A stretch of DNA of 64,000 nt from positions 97,852 to 161,851 of the forward strand of contig NSIP01000007.1 of NCBI GenBank assembly GCA_002737725.1, read 5' to 3'. The translations under genes and the position numbers were made by a program. Below are positions 45,174 through 55,579 of this stretch, piece by piece. The stretch comes from Rhodospirillaceae bacterium (GTDB taxonomy: Bacteria > Pseudomonadota > Alphaproteobacteria > Rhodospirillales > Rhodospirillaceae). The notes beneath the pieces are model-generated. The model had not been told where the DNA came from. It was given only the letters and a program-made list of their open reading frames with translations, and made no database searches. Within the stretch, counting starts at the first letter, position 1. Each line of letters begins with the position of its first letter.

Positions 45174-48028
45174 TCGGCGGCCTCGCGGTGCCCAGCATCG
45201 TATTGCAGAACGTCGGGGCCGGTGACAATGCCCGGTGGCGGATTGAGCGCGCCGAAGGTATGGCCCGCATCATTTTGCTCGTGATCTGCGGCGCGTTCCA
45301 CTTTCACACGCACGTCAAACCACGCAGCTTGCCCCGTGACAGGGTCGCTGTTGGATTGCAAGCTGTTGGGAAGGCGATCCGAAATCACGTGGTTCAATAA
45401 AAACGCGCGGGTTGATTCAGGCGCATCGGGTTTCAAAGCCCAACTTCCCTTGCGCTTGCCAATGGCGTTCCACGTCCACACCGTGTCTTTGTTGACACCA
45501 TTCACGAGCTTAACTTGCGCTTTCACGCGGCCCACATGGCTGGTGATCCAAACCCAATCATCATCGGTAATGTTTTGGGCGGCTGCCGTCTCGCGATGCA
45601 TGAACAATCGATTTTGAGCCGTGATCTGGCGTAACCAAGCGTTCTGAGACCCCCACGAATGATAATGATGCATGGGACGTTGTGTCAGCGCGTGCAACGG
45701 ATATTGCTTGGGATCAATCGCAGCTTCTTCGAACGGCGCGTACCAAATCGGCAACGGATCGAAATATTTGTCGATGCGCGCGCGGTCTTTGTCGGGCGGC
45801 TGCACAGCGCCATGGCCGCGCGCAGCATTGCGAAACCTTTGCAAAGGTTCGCTGTAGATTTGCAGGACGATTTGCTCGGCCTTGGGAATGAATCCCATCT
45901 GCTTCGACCACGCTAAATAAGAAGCATTGGCCATTTTGTAGTAGCGGGCATCGTGCGGAATTTCACCGCGCCAGAAGCAGCCGTTTTCGATGTAGTTATC
46001 AAGCTGTGCTGCATTGGGCGCGCCATGCCCTTGCTGCGTGCCATCGCCCCGCCAGCCCGCCAACGGGCCAATGCCCGGAGCGCGTTCGTGGTTGACGATG
46101 TAGTCGGGATACCCACCCGGATACTTTGGCGCGCCATCTTCATCGACCATGCCCGGTAACTTCAACCGCGCACCAAGATCAAGCAGTACGGTTTGAAACG
46201 CGCGTACGTCGCGGTCGGGCGCCATAACGGGCTGGCGGATGGCATCACCGGCTGCATCGGCATCGGAAATCGGGCGATCCAACAATGAGATGCAGTCCCA
46301 CCGCTCCAGGTACGTGGTGTCGGGGAAAATCAAATCGGCGTATGCCACGGTTTCAGAAAAATACGCGTCGGAATAAATGATGTGCGGAATCTTGTAGCTG
46401 CCGTCTGCATTTTTCGCCGTCAGCATGTCGATGGTCTGCGCCGTATTCATCGACGAGTTCCAGGCCATATTGGCCATGTACATGAACAGCGTATCGATGG
46501 GGTAGGGGTCAGCGTTTACCGCGTTGCTGATCACCATATGCATCAAGCCATGGGAGGCGATGGGGTGATCCCACGAATAGGCTTTGTCGATGCGAATGGG
46601 CTGGCCTTGCGCATCAAGCAACAAATCTTCGGGTGCTGTCACAAACCCCAGCGGCATTCCGCCCAAGGGCTGATTTGGTTGCGCGCCATTTTTGCCGGCG
46701 GGCTTGGGGCCAGGCGGGATGGGGCGCGGGTAGGGCGGCTTATAACGAAACCCACCCGGCACATCGATGCTGCCCAGCAACATTTGCAGCAGATGGATTG
46801 ATCGGCAGGTGTGAAAGCCATTGGTATGCGCCGAGATGCCGCGCATGGCATGCATGGCGACGGGGCGGCCAATCATTTTGTCGTGCTTACGCCCAGCCCA
46901 ATCGGTCCAGGCGATGGGCAGTTCGATCTGCTGTGCAAACGCCACGTGCGCCAACTCCGCCGCGATGCGTTTGATGGTGGCTGCGGGCAGGCCGCAACGA
47001 TCAGCAACCGCATGTGGCGCATAGGCGGCGTCGAGATACCGCTCGGCCATCAATTGAAAGGCAGGCACTGCGCGCTTGCCGTTGATGTCAAAGTTTCCGC
47101 GCAACGCCGGGGCCACTTCGGCCATCAGCGCGTTGATTGGCGTTTTGGTTTTCTGATCCCAACACAACGGATTGCCGTCTGGATCGCGTGCAATCATGCC
47201 GTCATCGGCAGTGCCGGGGGCATCAATCACCAGCCAAGGCGCATTGGTGTAGCGAATCAAATACTCCAGATCGACGCTGCCCGATTTCAGCAACTCGTGA
47301 ATGATCGCGAGCACGAACAAACCATCGGTGCCGGGGCGGATTCCGATCCACTCGTCGGCAATGGCCGAGTAGCCAGTTTGTGCGGGGTTGACCGACACAA
47401 ATTTTGCGCCCCGGCCTTTCAACTTCCCAAGACCGATCTTGATGGGGTTGGAGTCATGATCTTCGGCCACGCCGAACATCATGAAATACTTGGTATGCTC
47501 CCAGTCGGGCTCGCCAAACTCCCAAAACGACCCGCCAATAGAATAGATTCCGGCTGTGGCCATGTTGACGGAACAAAACCCGCCATGGGCCGCGTAATTG
47601 GGCGTGCCGAATTGCTTGGCCCACCAGCCTGTCAACGACTGCGATTGGTCGCGCCCGGTAAAGAACGCTAATTTTTTCGGGTCGGTGGCGCGGATGTTGG
47701 CCAGCCATCCGATCGCAATACTCAGCGCTTCGTCCCACTCGATTTCTTGGTATTCGCCAGCACCCCGTTCGCCCACGCGCTTGAGCGGTTTGCGCAGCCG
47801 CGCCGGAGAATAGTGCTGCATGATGCCCGCCGCGCCCTTGCCGCACAGGATACCTTTGTTGACGGGATGGTCGCGGTTGCCTTCGATGTAGCGGACTTTG
47901 CCATTCTGCAAATGCACCTTGATGCCGCAGCGGCAGGCGCACATGTAGCAGGTGGTGGTTTTAACTTCGTCCGAGACGTGTGGCGACGTATTGACGCCGT
48001 CATCCTCAATCGGCGCCGAAAACGCCAT
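45170..48028 (-). CDS. soeA: SoeA-type molybdopterin subunit (cytoplasmic sulfite dehydrogenase)
   Basis: This 952-residue Mo-bis-MGD enzyme belongs to the DMSO-reductase family. C27-x2-C30-x3-C34 and C62 form an N-terminal 4Fe-4S site. The family reading YSPARLRKPLKRVGERG, FFTGRDQSQSLTGWWAKQFG and HDSNPIKIGLGKLKGRG is what I recall for alphaproteobacterial SoeA. Cys152 in HGGFCSVNMA is a candidate molybdenum ligand. No Tat signal is present, so the enzyme faces the cytoplasm, as in SoeABC of Allochromatium, where it oxidises sulfite to sulfate. Other family substrates (thiosulfate, polysulfide) cannot be excluded by sequence alone. Confidence 0.83.
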   Translation of the reverse strand: MAFSAPIEDDGVNTSPHVSDEVKTTTCYMCACRCGIKVHLQNGKVRYIEGNRDHPVNKGILCGKGAAGIMQHYSPARLRKPLKRVGERGAGEYQEIEWDEALSIAIGWLANIRATDPKKLAFFTGRDQSQSLTGWWAKQFGTPNYAAHGGFCSVNMATAGIYSIGGSFWEFGEPDWEHTKYFMMFGVAEDHDSNPIKIGLGKLKGRGAKFVSVNPAQTGYSAIADEWIGIRPGTDGLFVLAIIHELLKSGSVDLEYLIRYTNAPWLVIDAPGTADDGMIARDPDGNPLCWDQKTKTPINALMAEVAPALRGNFDINGKRAVPAFQLMAERYLDAAYAPHAVADRCGLPAATIKRIAAELAHVAFAQQIELPIAWTDWAGRKHDKMIGRPVAMHAMRGISAHTNGFHTCRSIHLLQMLLGSIDVPGGFRYKPPYPRPIPPGPKPAGKNGAQPNQPLGGMPLGFVTAPEDLLLDAQGQPIRIDKAYSWDHPIASHGLMHMVISNAVNADPYPIDTLFMYMANMAWNSSMNTAQTIDMLTAKNADGSYKIPHIIYSDAYFSETVAYADLIFPDTTYLERWDCISLLDRPISDADAAGDAIRQPVMAPDRDVRAFQTVLLDLGARLKLPGMVDEDGAPKYPGGYPDYIVNHERAPGIGPLAGWRGDGTQQGHGAPNAAQLDNYIENGCFWRGEIPHDARYYKMANASYLAWSKQMGFIPKAEQIVLQIYSEPLQRFRNAARGHGAVQPPDKDRARIDKYFDPLPIWYAPFEEAAIDPKQYPLHALTQRPMHHYHSWGSQNAWLRQITAQNRLFMHRETAAAQNITDDDWVWITSHVGRVKAQVKLVNGVNKDTVWTWNAIGKRKGSWALKPDAPESTRAFLLNHVISDRLPNSLQSNSDPVTGQAAWFDVRVKVERAADHEQNDAGHTFGALNPPPGIVTGPDVLQYDAGHREAAE

Positions 48029-48177
48029 TACTTTGCCACTCCAAAAACAATCCCTGGCTGGAACTTAGAGTGTGAACTGTGAAAGCGGAAGGCAGTTCTT
48101 CGAGGAGATCTTGCTTGTACGAAAAGATATCGCGCGTATTTGATTAAATATGAAACGAAAATGCGCCGCCGACGGCT

Positions 48178-48660
48178 TCAACCCGACGTCAGGCGGTCGA
48201 TGTCAGCGGCCGTTAACTCGCCTGGAACCACAGTCACGGGGATGCCGATTTTGCCAGCAAACTTGCCGGTGACGGCCTCGACTAACGGACCGGGTTTTTT
48301 GCCCGGCGCTGCGCCCAGTACCAAAATACTAATCTCGGGGTGTTCGACCACCAGCTTGAATAATTCCTCGCGCGAATTGCCCTTGCGCACGAACATTTCC
48401 GGCACGCGGTTGGTCGCGGTTTGAATCACGGCGGCATGGCGCTGCAGCGCTTCTTCGGCGGTGCGTTTGGCTTCTTCTTCCATCAATTTGCCAACAGCGG
48501 CGAACTGCTGAAAGTCTTTGTCGATATCGTACACATACAGCATGGCCATGCGCCCGCCGGTTTTTCTCATCCGGTTGCAGGTATAGCGGATCGCCGCCGT
48601 GAATTCCTCGCTGTCGTCGACCACGACCAGGAACATACGTTGGTCTTCATGACCGATCAT
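48178..48660 (-). CDS. Universal stress protein (single domain)
   Basis: This 160-residue protein has one Usp domain. FLVVVDDSEEF starts the fold and LYVYDIDKDF follows; the nucleotide segment is ISILVLGAAPGKKPGP, a poor match to the G-x2-G-x9-G consensus, so nucleotide binding is uncertain. It lies 150 bp upstream of soeA and 58 bp from the rhodanese gene on the same strand, so the three transcribe together or nearly so. Its role in sulfur metabolism is inferred from position only. Confidence 0.8.
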   Translation of the reverse strand: MIGHEDQRMFLVVVDDSEEFTAAIRYTCNRMRKTGGRMAMLYVYDIDKDFQQFAAVGKLMEEEAKRTAEEALQRHAAVIQTATNRVPEMFVRKGNSREELFKLVVEHPEISILVLGAAPGKKPGPLVEAVTGKFAGKIGIPVTVVPGELTAADIDRLTSG

Positions 48661-48717
48661 TGGGTCACGCAGACGTGGATGGGTATTTGGGGGGCAGGCG
48701 TCATCATGGTTAGCCTT

Positions 48718-49053
48718 TCAGCCAGGTTCGCTGTCGTAGCCTTCGGCACTCCAGGCGAGAAAGCCGCCTTCCATGCGTTTGATCACGCCCTTATACCCGG
48801 CCGCCACGGCCTTCTCGGCGGCCATGCCGCAACGCCGACCACTGCGACAATGAAAGACCAAGTGCTTGCCCTGGGGGTCGGGGATTTGGGCCGGGTCGAA
48901 GGTGGACAAGGGCATGAGAATGGCACCGGGCACATGGGCTTCGTCCCACTCATTTTCCTCGCGCACATCAATAATCACGGATTGGTCTGTGGTCCGCCAA
49001 TCGTTGATCTGGGTGGGGGTGACATAAAATACTTGATCGGGGGGAAGTGACAT
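48718..49053 (-). CDS. Rhodanese-like sulfurtransferase
   Basis: This 111-residue single rhodanese domain carries the active-site loop CRSGRR with Cys69. The fold starts IIDVREENEWDEAHVPGA, and GGFLAW ends it. It would move sulfane sulfur from a donor to a thiol acceptor in the cytoplasm. The ATG at 49053 has GGGAG upstream; longer starts to 49110 are less likely. With the adjacent Usp and soe genes it suggests a sulfur-handling unit. Confidence 0.88.
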   Translation of the reverse strand: MSLPPDQVFYVTPTQINDWRTTDQSVIIDVREENEWDEAHVPGAILMPLSTFDPAQIPDPQGKHLVFHCRSGRRCGMAAEKAVAAGYKGVIKRMEGGFLAWSAEGYDSEPG

Positions 49054-49144
49054 AAAGGCTCCCATGATTGGATCTGGTCGAATACTATGCGTTACAATCT
49101 CGATTGTCATTCCCGCGCTTGACGCTTTCTAGCCCAGAGTTTTC

Positions 49145-49573
49145 ATGCCCCACGATCACCCGCACGACCATGACCACGGCCATCATCATGATCACCACCA
49201 CGAGCCGAAGTTCAAACTTCAGGCTGTGAAGGTTTACGTGGGTGATTTTGCAGCCGCCTTTACCTTTTATGGCACCACCCTGGGCTTGCAGTTGGTTGAT
49301 GGCACGCCCGCCGGGCCTTATGCCTTCTTCGATACGGGCGGTACACAGTTGGCCCTAGAGCGCATCCCACTCAATCATCCGGCCTATGGCGAGCTGGTGG
49401 GACGGTTCGCGGCCCTTAGTTTTAAAGTGCCTGACCTGAGTGCATTGTATGATGAGCTTGTGGCCAAGGGTGTCGAGTTTATGGCGCCGCCGCAAAAGCA
49501 AACCTGGGGTGGCGGCATTGCCCACTTCCGCGACCCGGCGGGCAATATTCTCTCGCTGGTGGGGAAAATTTAG
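49145..49573 (+). CDS. VOC-family protein with histidine-rich N terminus
   Basis: This 142-residue glyoxalase/bleomycin-resistance-type (VOC) protein has, in its first 19 residues, 11 histidines (MPHDHPHDHDHGHHHDHHHE), a likely metal-binding tail. The VOC fold follows: VKVYVGDFAAAFTFYGTTLG, then FFDTGGTQLALER, ALSFKVPDLSALYDEL and FRDPAGNILSLVG. It is divergent from the rhodanese gene. The substrate and metal are unknown; the tail could buffer zinc, nickel or copper. Confidence 0.85.
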   Translation: MPHDHPHDHDHGHHHDHHHEPKFKLQAVKVYVGDFAAAFTFYGTTLGLQLVDGTPAGPYAFFDTGGTQLALERIPLNHPAYGELVGRFAALSFKVPDLSALYDELVAKGVEFMAPPQKQTWGGGIAHFRDPAGNILSLVGKI

Positions 49574-49585
49574 TTTCCCGCTCGC

Positions 49586-49840
49586 TCACGGCGATGCGGT
49601 GCCGATGGTGAACTCCGAGCGCATCTTGAGCGTGGTGTAGGGGTTCCAGGTCGAGAGCGTGAAATAGAGCTGAAACGTATTACCCGAAACGCGATGGAAC
49701 CGCTCGATCATGAACGGCGCATAGGTTCCGCGCGGCGTCGTGTTCATGTCGGTCGAACCGATGAACGGCCCGGCCAGCTTGTCGCCCGGCGGGTTGGGCA
49801 GAACGCTTGGGTCGTGAATGTACATGGCCATGGCGGTCAC
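49586..49840 (-). pseudogene. C-terminal fragment of a DUF4185-like protein
   Basis: On the minus strand this 84-codon frame reads YIHDPSVLPNPPGDKLAGPF, and ends YAPFMIERFHRVSG, YFTLSTWNPYTTLKMRSEF, TIGTASP. The pattern LYFTxSTWNPY near the end recalls DUF4185, a secreted family of unknown function usually over 300 residues. The frame stops upstream in all useful starts, so only the tail is left. It lies between the VOC gene and its possible hairpin at 49888. Confidence 0.4.
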
Positions 49841-49887
49841 GCAAATTGCGGCGGCGGCGGGCTTGTCGTGGATGTTTGTGGAATGGC

Positions 49888-49913
49888 CCGGTCATCACAT
49901 ATGAGATGACCGG
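49888..49913 (+). terminator. Hairpin followed by a T-run
   Basis: CCGGTCATC (49888-49896) pairs with GATGACCGG (49905-49913), with an 8-base loop, and CTTTGGTTTTT follows on the plus strand. It lies just upstream of amt. It may end transcription arriving from the VOC gene, 315 bp away; on the minus strand there is no T-run. Confidence 0.6.
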
Positions 49914-49961
49914 CTTTGGTTTTTCGGCTATATTTATTCTCTTTATTTATGGAAGAATTTG

Positions 49962-51176
49962 ATGATTGGCGGCGACGTTCTACTTATGTTCATGGGCGCG
50001 GTCATGGTGTTGGCCATGCACGCAGGGTTTGCGTTCTTGGAAGTTGGCACCGTTCGCAAGAAAAATCAGGTGAATGCCCTGGTGAAAATTCTGGTGGATT
50101 TCTCGATGTCTACGGTCGCCTATTTCTTCATCGGTTATTGGATCGCTTACGGAATGACGTTTCTCGAAAGCGCGCAAATTATTTCAGGCGGCGCAGGCGG
50201 TGGCTTCGCGCCCCAGGGTTACGACCTGTTGAAGTTCTTTTTTCTTCTCACATTCGCCGCCGCCATTCCTGCGATTATCTCGGGCGGCATAGCCGAACGT
50301 GCCAAGTTCGGCCCGCAACTCTTCGCCACGTTTATCATCGTCGCGCTGATCTACCCATTCTTCGAGGGGTTGGTGTGGAACGGCAACATGGGTTTCCAGG
50401 CGATGATGGAGAGCAAGTTCGGCGCGAAATTCCACGACTTCGCCGGCTCGGTGGTGGTACATGCCATGGGCGGTTGGTTGGCCTTGGGCGCAGTTTTTGT
50501 GCTGGGGGCGCGCAAGGGCCGTTACAAGGCTGATGGTTCGCCCATTGGCATTCCGCCCTCGAACATTGTCTGGCTGGCGCTGGGGGCCTGGGTGCTGTCG
50601 GTGGGCTGGTTCGGATTCAATGTCATGAGCGCCCAGAAGCTTGAGGCCATGACGGGTCTAGTGGCGATGAACTCGCTGATGGCCATGGTCGGTGGCGTAC
50701 TTTCAGCATTGATAGTGGGCAAGAACGATCCAGGGTTTGTCCATAACGGGGCATTGGCGGGCTTAGTTGCAATCTGTGCGGGCTCGGATGTCATGCACCC
50801 CATTGGCGCACTCGTCACTGGTGGGTTGGCGGGGGTGATGTTCGTCTATGCCTTCATCCTTTGTCAAAACAAACTGCGGCTTGATGATGTTTTGGGCGTC
50901 TGGCCGTTGCATGGGTTATGTGGCGCGCTGGGCGGCATTTTGTGCGGCGTCTTCGGGCTCGAAGCCTTGGGCGGCATGGGCGGTGTGACGTTCATGGCGC
51001 AATTGGTGGGCACATTCACAGGTGTTGTGATCGCAGGCGTGAGCGGTCTCATTCTTTACGGCGTTCTGAAGTCGGCCATTGGCATCAGGCTGTCGGAAGA
51101 AGACGAGTACGCCGGCGCGGACTTGGCTGTTCACAACATCGGTTCAACGCACGATGAGGACATCACGCTTCGGTAA
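49962..51176 (+). CDS. amt: Ammonium transporter Amt
   Basis: This is a 404-residue ammonium channel of the Amt/Mep/Rh family. The pore histidines are in VVVHAMGG and WPLHGLCGALGG. The aromatic gate FLLTF aligns with Phe103/107 of E. coli AmtB, and VWNGNMG and WFGFNVMSA match the vestibule Trp148 and Phe215 regions. It lacks a signal peptide, unlike AmtB. The start is ATG at 49962, with GGAAGA 5 bases upstream. No glnK gene follows, which is unusual because amt and glnK are usually paired. Confidence 0.92.
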   Translation: MIGGDVLLMFMGAVMVLAMHAGFAFLEVGTVRKKNQVNALVKILVDFSMSTVAYFFIGYWIAYGMTFLESAQIISGGAGGGFAPQGYDLLKFFFLLTFAAAIPAIISGGIAERAKFGPQLFATFIIVALIYPFFEGLVWNGNMGFQAMMESKFGAKFHDFAGSVVVHAMGGWLALGAVFVLGARKGRYKADGSPIGIPPSNIVWLALGAWVLSVGWFGFNVMSAQKLEAMTGLVAMNSLMAMVGGVLSALIVGKNDPGFVHNGALAGLVAICAGSDVMHPIGALVTGGLAGVMFVYAFILCQNKLRLDDVLGVWPLHGLCGALGGILCGVFGLEALGGMGGVTFMAQLVGTFTGVVIAGVSGLILYGVLKSAIGIRLSEEDEYAGADLAVHNIGSTHDEDITLR

Positions 51177-51193
51177 TTCTCGGTCAGTGTAAT

Positions 51194-51892
51194 TTAAGTT
51201 TTACGAAACGCAGTGCGCGCCATTCGAATGCCGATGGTGATGGCCCACAACGATTGAATCAAAACCGTCGCGTCAAAGCCGTGAAAATCCACCTGTAGGG
51301 CCCCCGAGATAATGCCGAGGCCAGGGGCTGCGCCCGCGACAATCCCCAATCCCAACCCCCAATCCGCCGATCCAACGTCATGCGGCGTGCTGGCGAAGCA
51401 GCATAACGGACCAGCACAATATGCCTGCTGATTCTGCAACGATACCGACTTGGATCAAACCTTGGTTCAAGGACCACCCGAATCCCATGACCTGTCGGGC
51501 AAGCTCCTGTTGCTCAATGGGGCCGCTGGCAGCAAGGCCCTCGTAAAATGGAACAACTAAGCCATTCACCGCGCCGCCGAGACACACGCTGATCACGCCG
51601 AGCGCGCAGAAAAAGAACCCGGCATTGACTAACGGGCGTTACGAGCCTTGGTGGAGGGCAAAACCCCAAAAGCCAAGCAGTTGAAGGGCCGCAAATGAGA
51701 TGAGGATGCCGTGAACTATGCGATTAACGCTGCCCTCTTTAGTTATCTCGGCTAAAATCGCCGCGTGGTTTTAGCTTCAATCGTCGGGTGCATGGCCATG
51801 AACACCACCGACAGAATTGGAATAAGGCTGAGAATAATCTCTGCTGGGCGATCCATTACCGAGGGCTGCTCAGTTGTTGTGGTGGTCATCAT
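51194..51892 (-). pseudogene. Decayed multi-pass membrane protein gene
   Basis: The minus strand can be read through three frames as one membrane protein: a start at 51892 (MMTTTTTEQPSVMDRP, then EIILSLIPILSVVFMAMHP), a frameshift into ILAEITKEGSVNRIVHG and LISFAALQLLGFWGF, an in-frame TAA at about 51639-51641, continuing VNAGFFFCALGVISVCLGGA, QVMGFGWSLNQGLIQVG and ILCWSVMLLRQHAA, and a second frameshift before GIVAGAAPGLGIISGALQVDF. No intact frame exceeds 80 codons. I do not recognise the family. Confidence 0.7.
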
Positions 51893-51919
51893 AGCTCTGT
51901 GCTGGTTTTTTAGTTCAAG

Positions 51920-52303
51920 CTATTGCTGCGCTGAATCGTCATAGTTTTCAACATCGCGGTGGCGGTATTGCAGCGCGACCATGATGGATTTGATGGGGCG
52001 CATCGCAAGCGCCGTCACGCCCAGAATAAAGATGGGCCACAACACCATATGAACCCACATCGGCGGCCGGAAGGTCAGGTCGACCCACAGCGCCGAGCCA
52101 GCAACAATAAGGCACAGCGGCAAGATGATAAAGAATGCAGGGCCGTCGCCGGTATCGTGACCGGCGAAACTCAAGCCACATGAGTCGCATTTGTCAGCGA
52201 TTTTAATAAAGCCATCAAACAGGCGCCCTTTGCCGCAGCGGGGGCAGCAACCGCGCAGGGCCACGGTAGCAAGTGACTCGCTGGTTTGGGGGTATGTGTC
52301 CAT
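51920..52303 (-). CDS. DUF983 family membrane protein
   Basis: This 127-residue protein has the DUF983 signature of two Cys pairs (CPRCGKGRLFDGF and CDSCGLSF), which may bind zinc, followed by two transmembrane segments. DUF983 genes are often found with cytochrome oxidase genes in alphaproteobacteria. It is after coxIII, past a terminator. The ATG at 52303 is chosen over a TTG at 52333. Function is unknown; a role in oxidase assembly is inferred from its conserved position. Confidence 0.85.
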   Translation of the reverse strand: MDTYPQTSESLATVALRGCCPRCGKGRLFDGFIKIADKCDSCGLSFAGHDTGDGPAFFIILPLCLIVAGSALWVDLTFRPPMWVHMVLWPIFILGVTALAMRPIKSIMVALQYRHRDVENYDDSAQQ

Positions 52304-52336
52304 GGTCACAGTGTGTACTGCCGACGGGCACAAAGC

Positions 52337-52364
52337 AAAAGGGCCGACTTGCGCCGGCCCTTTT
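52337..52364 (-). terminator. Rho-independent terminator after the cox operon
   Basis: AAAAGGGCCG (52337-52346) pairs with CGGCCCTTTT (52355-52364) around an 8-base loop. On the minus strand TTTTGCTTTG follows. It lies 56 bp after coxIII and shares 16 exact bases with the terminator at 41656. DUF983 begins just beyond it, so it is not simply part of the same transcript. Confidence 0.82.
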
Positions 52365-52420
52365 ATACTGGTCGCATTTTTTCCACGCCAAGTGGAAGAC
52401 CACTTCTCGGGAAAATACTC

Positions 52421-53251
52421 TTAATGCACAAACGTGCGGACTGGATCGCCCAGCAGCCAGTACACCCACACGAACAGGAACAGCCAGACCACGTCGACGA
52501 AGTGCCAATACCAAGCCGCAGCTTGAAAGCCGATGTGCTTGTGGGGCTCGAACTGGTTTTTCATGGCGCGGAAGCCGCAGACGATGAGGAAAATCGTTCC
52601 CACGAAAACGTGGAAGCCATGGAAGCCGGTGGCGAGATAGAACGTCGAGGGATAGATGCCTTCGGTCAGTTTGAATGCCGCGTGGCCATATTCAAAGATC
52701 TGAAGCCCAAGGAACCCGGCCCCCAAAGCCGCCGTAATGAACAGCCACAGGGCTGCGTTCTTGTTATCGCCGCGTTCGACGAACAAGTGCGCACGGGTGA
52801 CGGTGCCGCCCGAGGTCAGCAAGATCAGGGTGTTGTAAAAGGGCAGTTCCCAGGCGGGAAGAGTAACGATGCCTTCTGGCGGCCATTGCATCACCGAGGT
52901 GCCAAAACCAAGGCTGTGATGGAAAAAGGCCCAGAAGAAAGCGGCGAAGAACATGACTTCAGAAGCGATGAACAACGCCATGCCCATGCGCAGGCCATGA
53001 CTGACTTCGGCGGTGTGGGCGTGTTCGACGCGGGACTCGTGGGTGACGTCACGCCACCAGAAGCGCATGGTCAGGAGGATTAAGAGCAACCCTGGCACGA
53101 TCTTCAGGATGCCCAGTTGAACGCCCATGATCGGCACTTTGTGGAACATCAAGACCGCGCCGATGGCGAGGATGAGCGCAGAGAATGCGCCCATTGCGGG
53201 CCATGGGCTGGGGTTAACCATGTGATAGGGGTGTTTGCTGACAGCGCTCAT
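52421..53251 (-). CDS. ctaE: Cytochrome c oxidase subunit III
   Basis: This 276-residue inner-membrane subunit has seven hydrophobic segments. Family segments are HPYHMVNPSPWPAMGAFSAL, WWRDVTHESRVEHAHTAEV, FFWAFFHHSLGF and FHGFHVFVGTIFLI. It stabilises the catalytic core and is the last gene of the leftward ctaCDGE run, 26 bp after ctaG. Confidence 0.96.
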   Translation of the reverse strand: MSAVSKHPYHMVNPSPWPAMGAFSALILAIGAVLMFHKVPIMGVQLGILKIVPGLLLILLTMRFWWRDVTHESRVEHAHTAEVSHGLRMGMALFIASEVMFFAAFFWAFFHHSLGFGTSVMQWPPEGIVTLPAWELPFYNTLILLTSGGTVTRAHLFVERGDNKNAALWLFITAALGAGFLGLQIFEYGHAAFKLTEGIYPSTFYLATGFHGFHVFVGTIFLIVCGFRAMKNQFEPHKHIGFQAAAWYWHFVDVVWLFLFVWVYWLLGDPVRTFVH

Positions 53252-53277
53252 CGTAGCCCTTCCTTACAACGCAAAAC

Positions 53278-53886
53278 TTAGTTGATCCCGCTCGCCGGTG
53301 TCGGCGCCAGCGAGACTTCAGACTCAGCAGCTTTCTCGGGCAACATGCCGTCGTCGGCCTTAAAGAACGTATATGATAACGTGATCGTTCGCACATCTGC
53401 AGTGGTGGCGTCGTCCAGCATCGCAGGATCAATAAAAAGGGTCACAGGCATATCAACAGATTGGCCCGGTTGCAGTGTCTGTAAGTTAAAACAAAAACAC
53501 TGCAGCTTATTGAAGTACTGTCCGGTCTTTTCGGGCGTGACATTGAAGGTCGCAATCCCGGTGGTCGGCTCGTCGCTGATATTGCGCACATGGTAATTGA
53601 TGGTGACCGTTTCGCCGATCTTCATCGAGACTTTCTTTTGGTTGGCTTTGAACTCCCACGGCAAGTCGCGGTCGGTATTGGCATCGAAACGCACGGTCAT
53701 CATCTCATTGGCAATATGATCAGGTGACTGTGTTGCGATTTGTGGTGTTCCGTCGACACCAAGTGCTCGGCAAACAATGCGATAGAGCGGTGCCGAGGCC
53801 AAAGCCAATCCCAACATGCCCGCCACAACCGTCAGCGAAATCGCTGCGGAGCGGAGGTTCTTGGCCTTGAGGTTCGGCGCGCTCAT
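53278..53886 (-). CDS. ctaG: Cytochrome c oxidase assembly protein CtaG (Cox11)
   Basis: This 202-residue copper chaperone inserts CuB into subunit I. It has one N-terminal transmembrane anchor (about residues 12-35) and a periplasmic immunoglobulin-like domain. The copper motif is CFCF, with Cys130 and Cys132. It lies between ctaD (18 bp upstream) and ctaE, the usual alphaproteobacterial order. Confidence 0.95.
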   Translation of the reverse strand: MSAPNLKAKNLRSAAISLTVVAGMLGLALASAPLYRIVCRALGVDGTPQIATQSPDHIANEMMTVRFDANTDRDLPWEFKANQKKVSMKIGETVTINYHVRNISDEPTTGIATFNVTPEKTGQYFNKLQCFCFNLQTLQPGQSVDMPVTLFIDPAMLDDATTADVRTITLSYTFFKADDGMLPEKAAESEVSLAPTPASGIN

Positions 53887-53904
53887 ATCGTCCTGATGGC
53901 CTAC

Positions 53905-55560
<1,656 letters not shown>

Positions 55561-55579
55561 TTAAGCGAAACGGTTGGAT

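Noticed and set aside
46811..47671. 286-codon plus-strand frame
   Set aside because: It is antisense to soeA, and the reading shows no domain.
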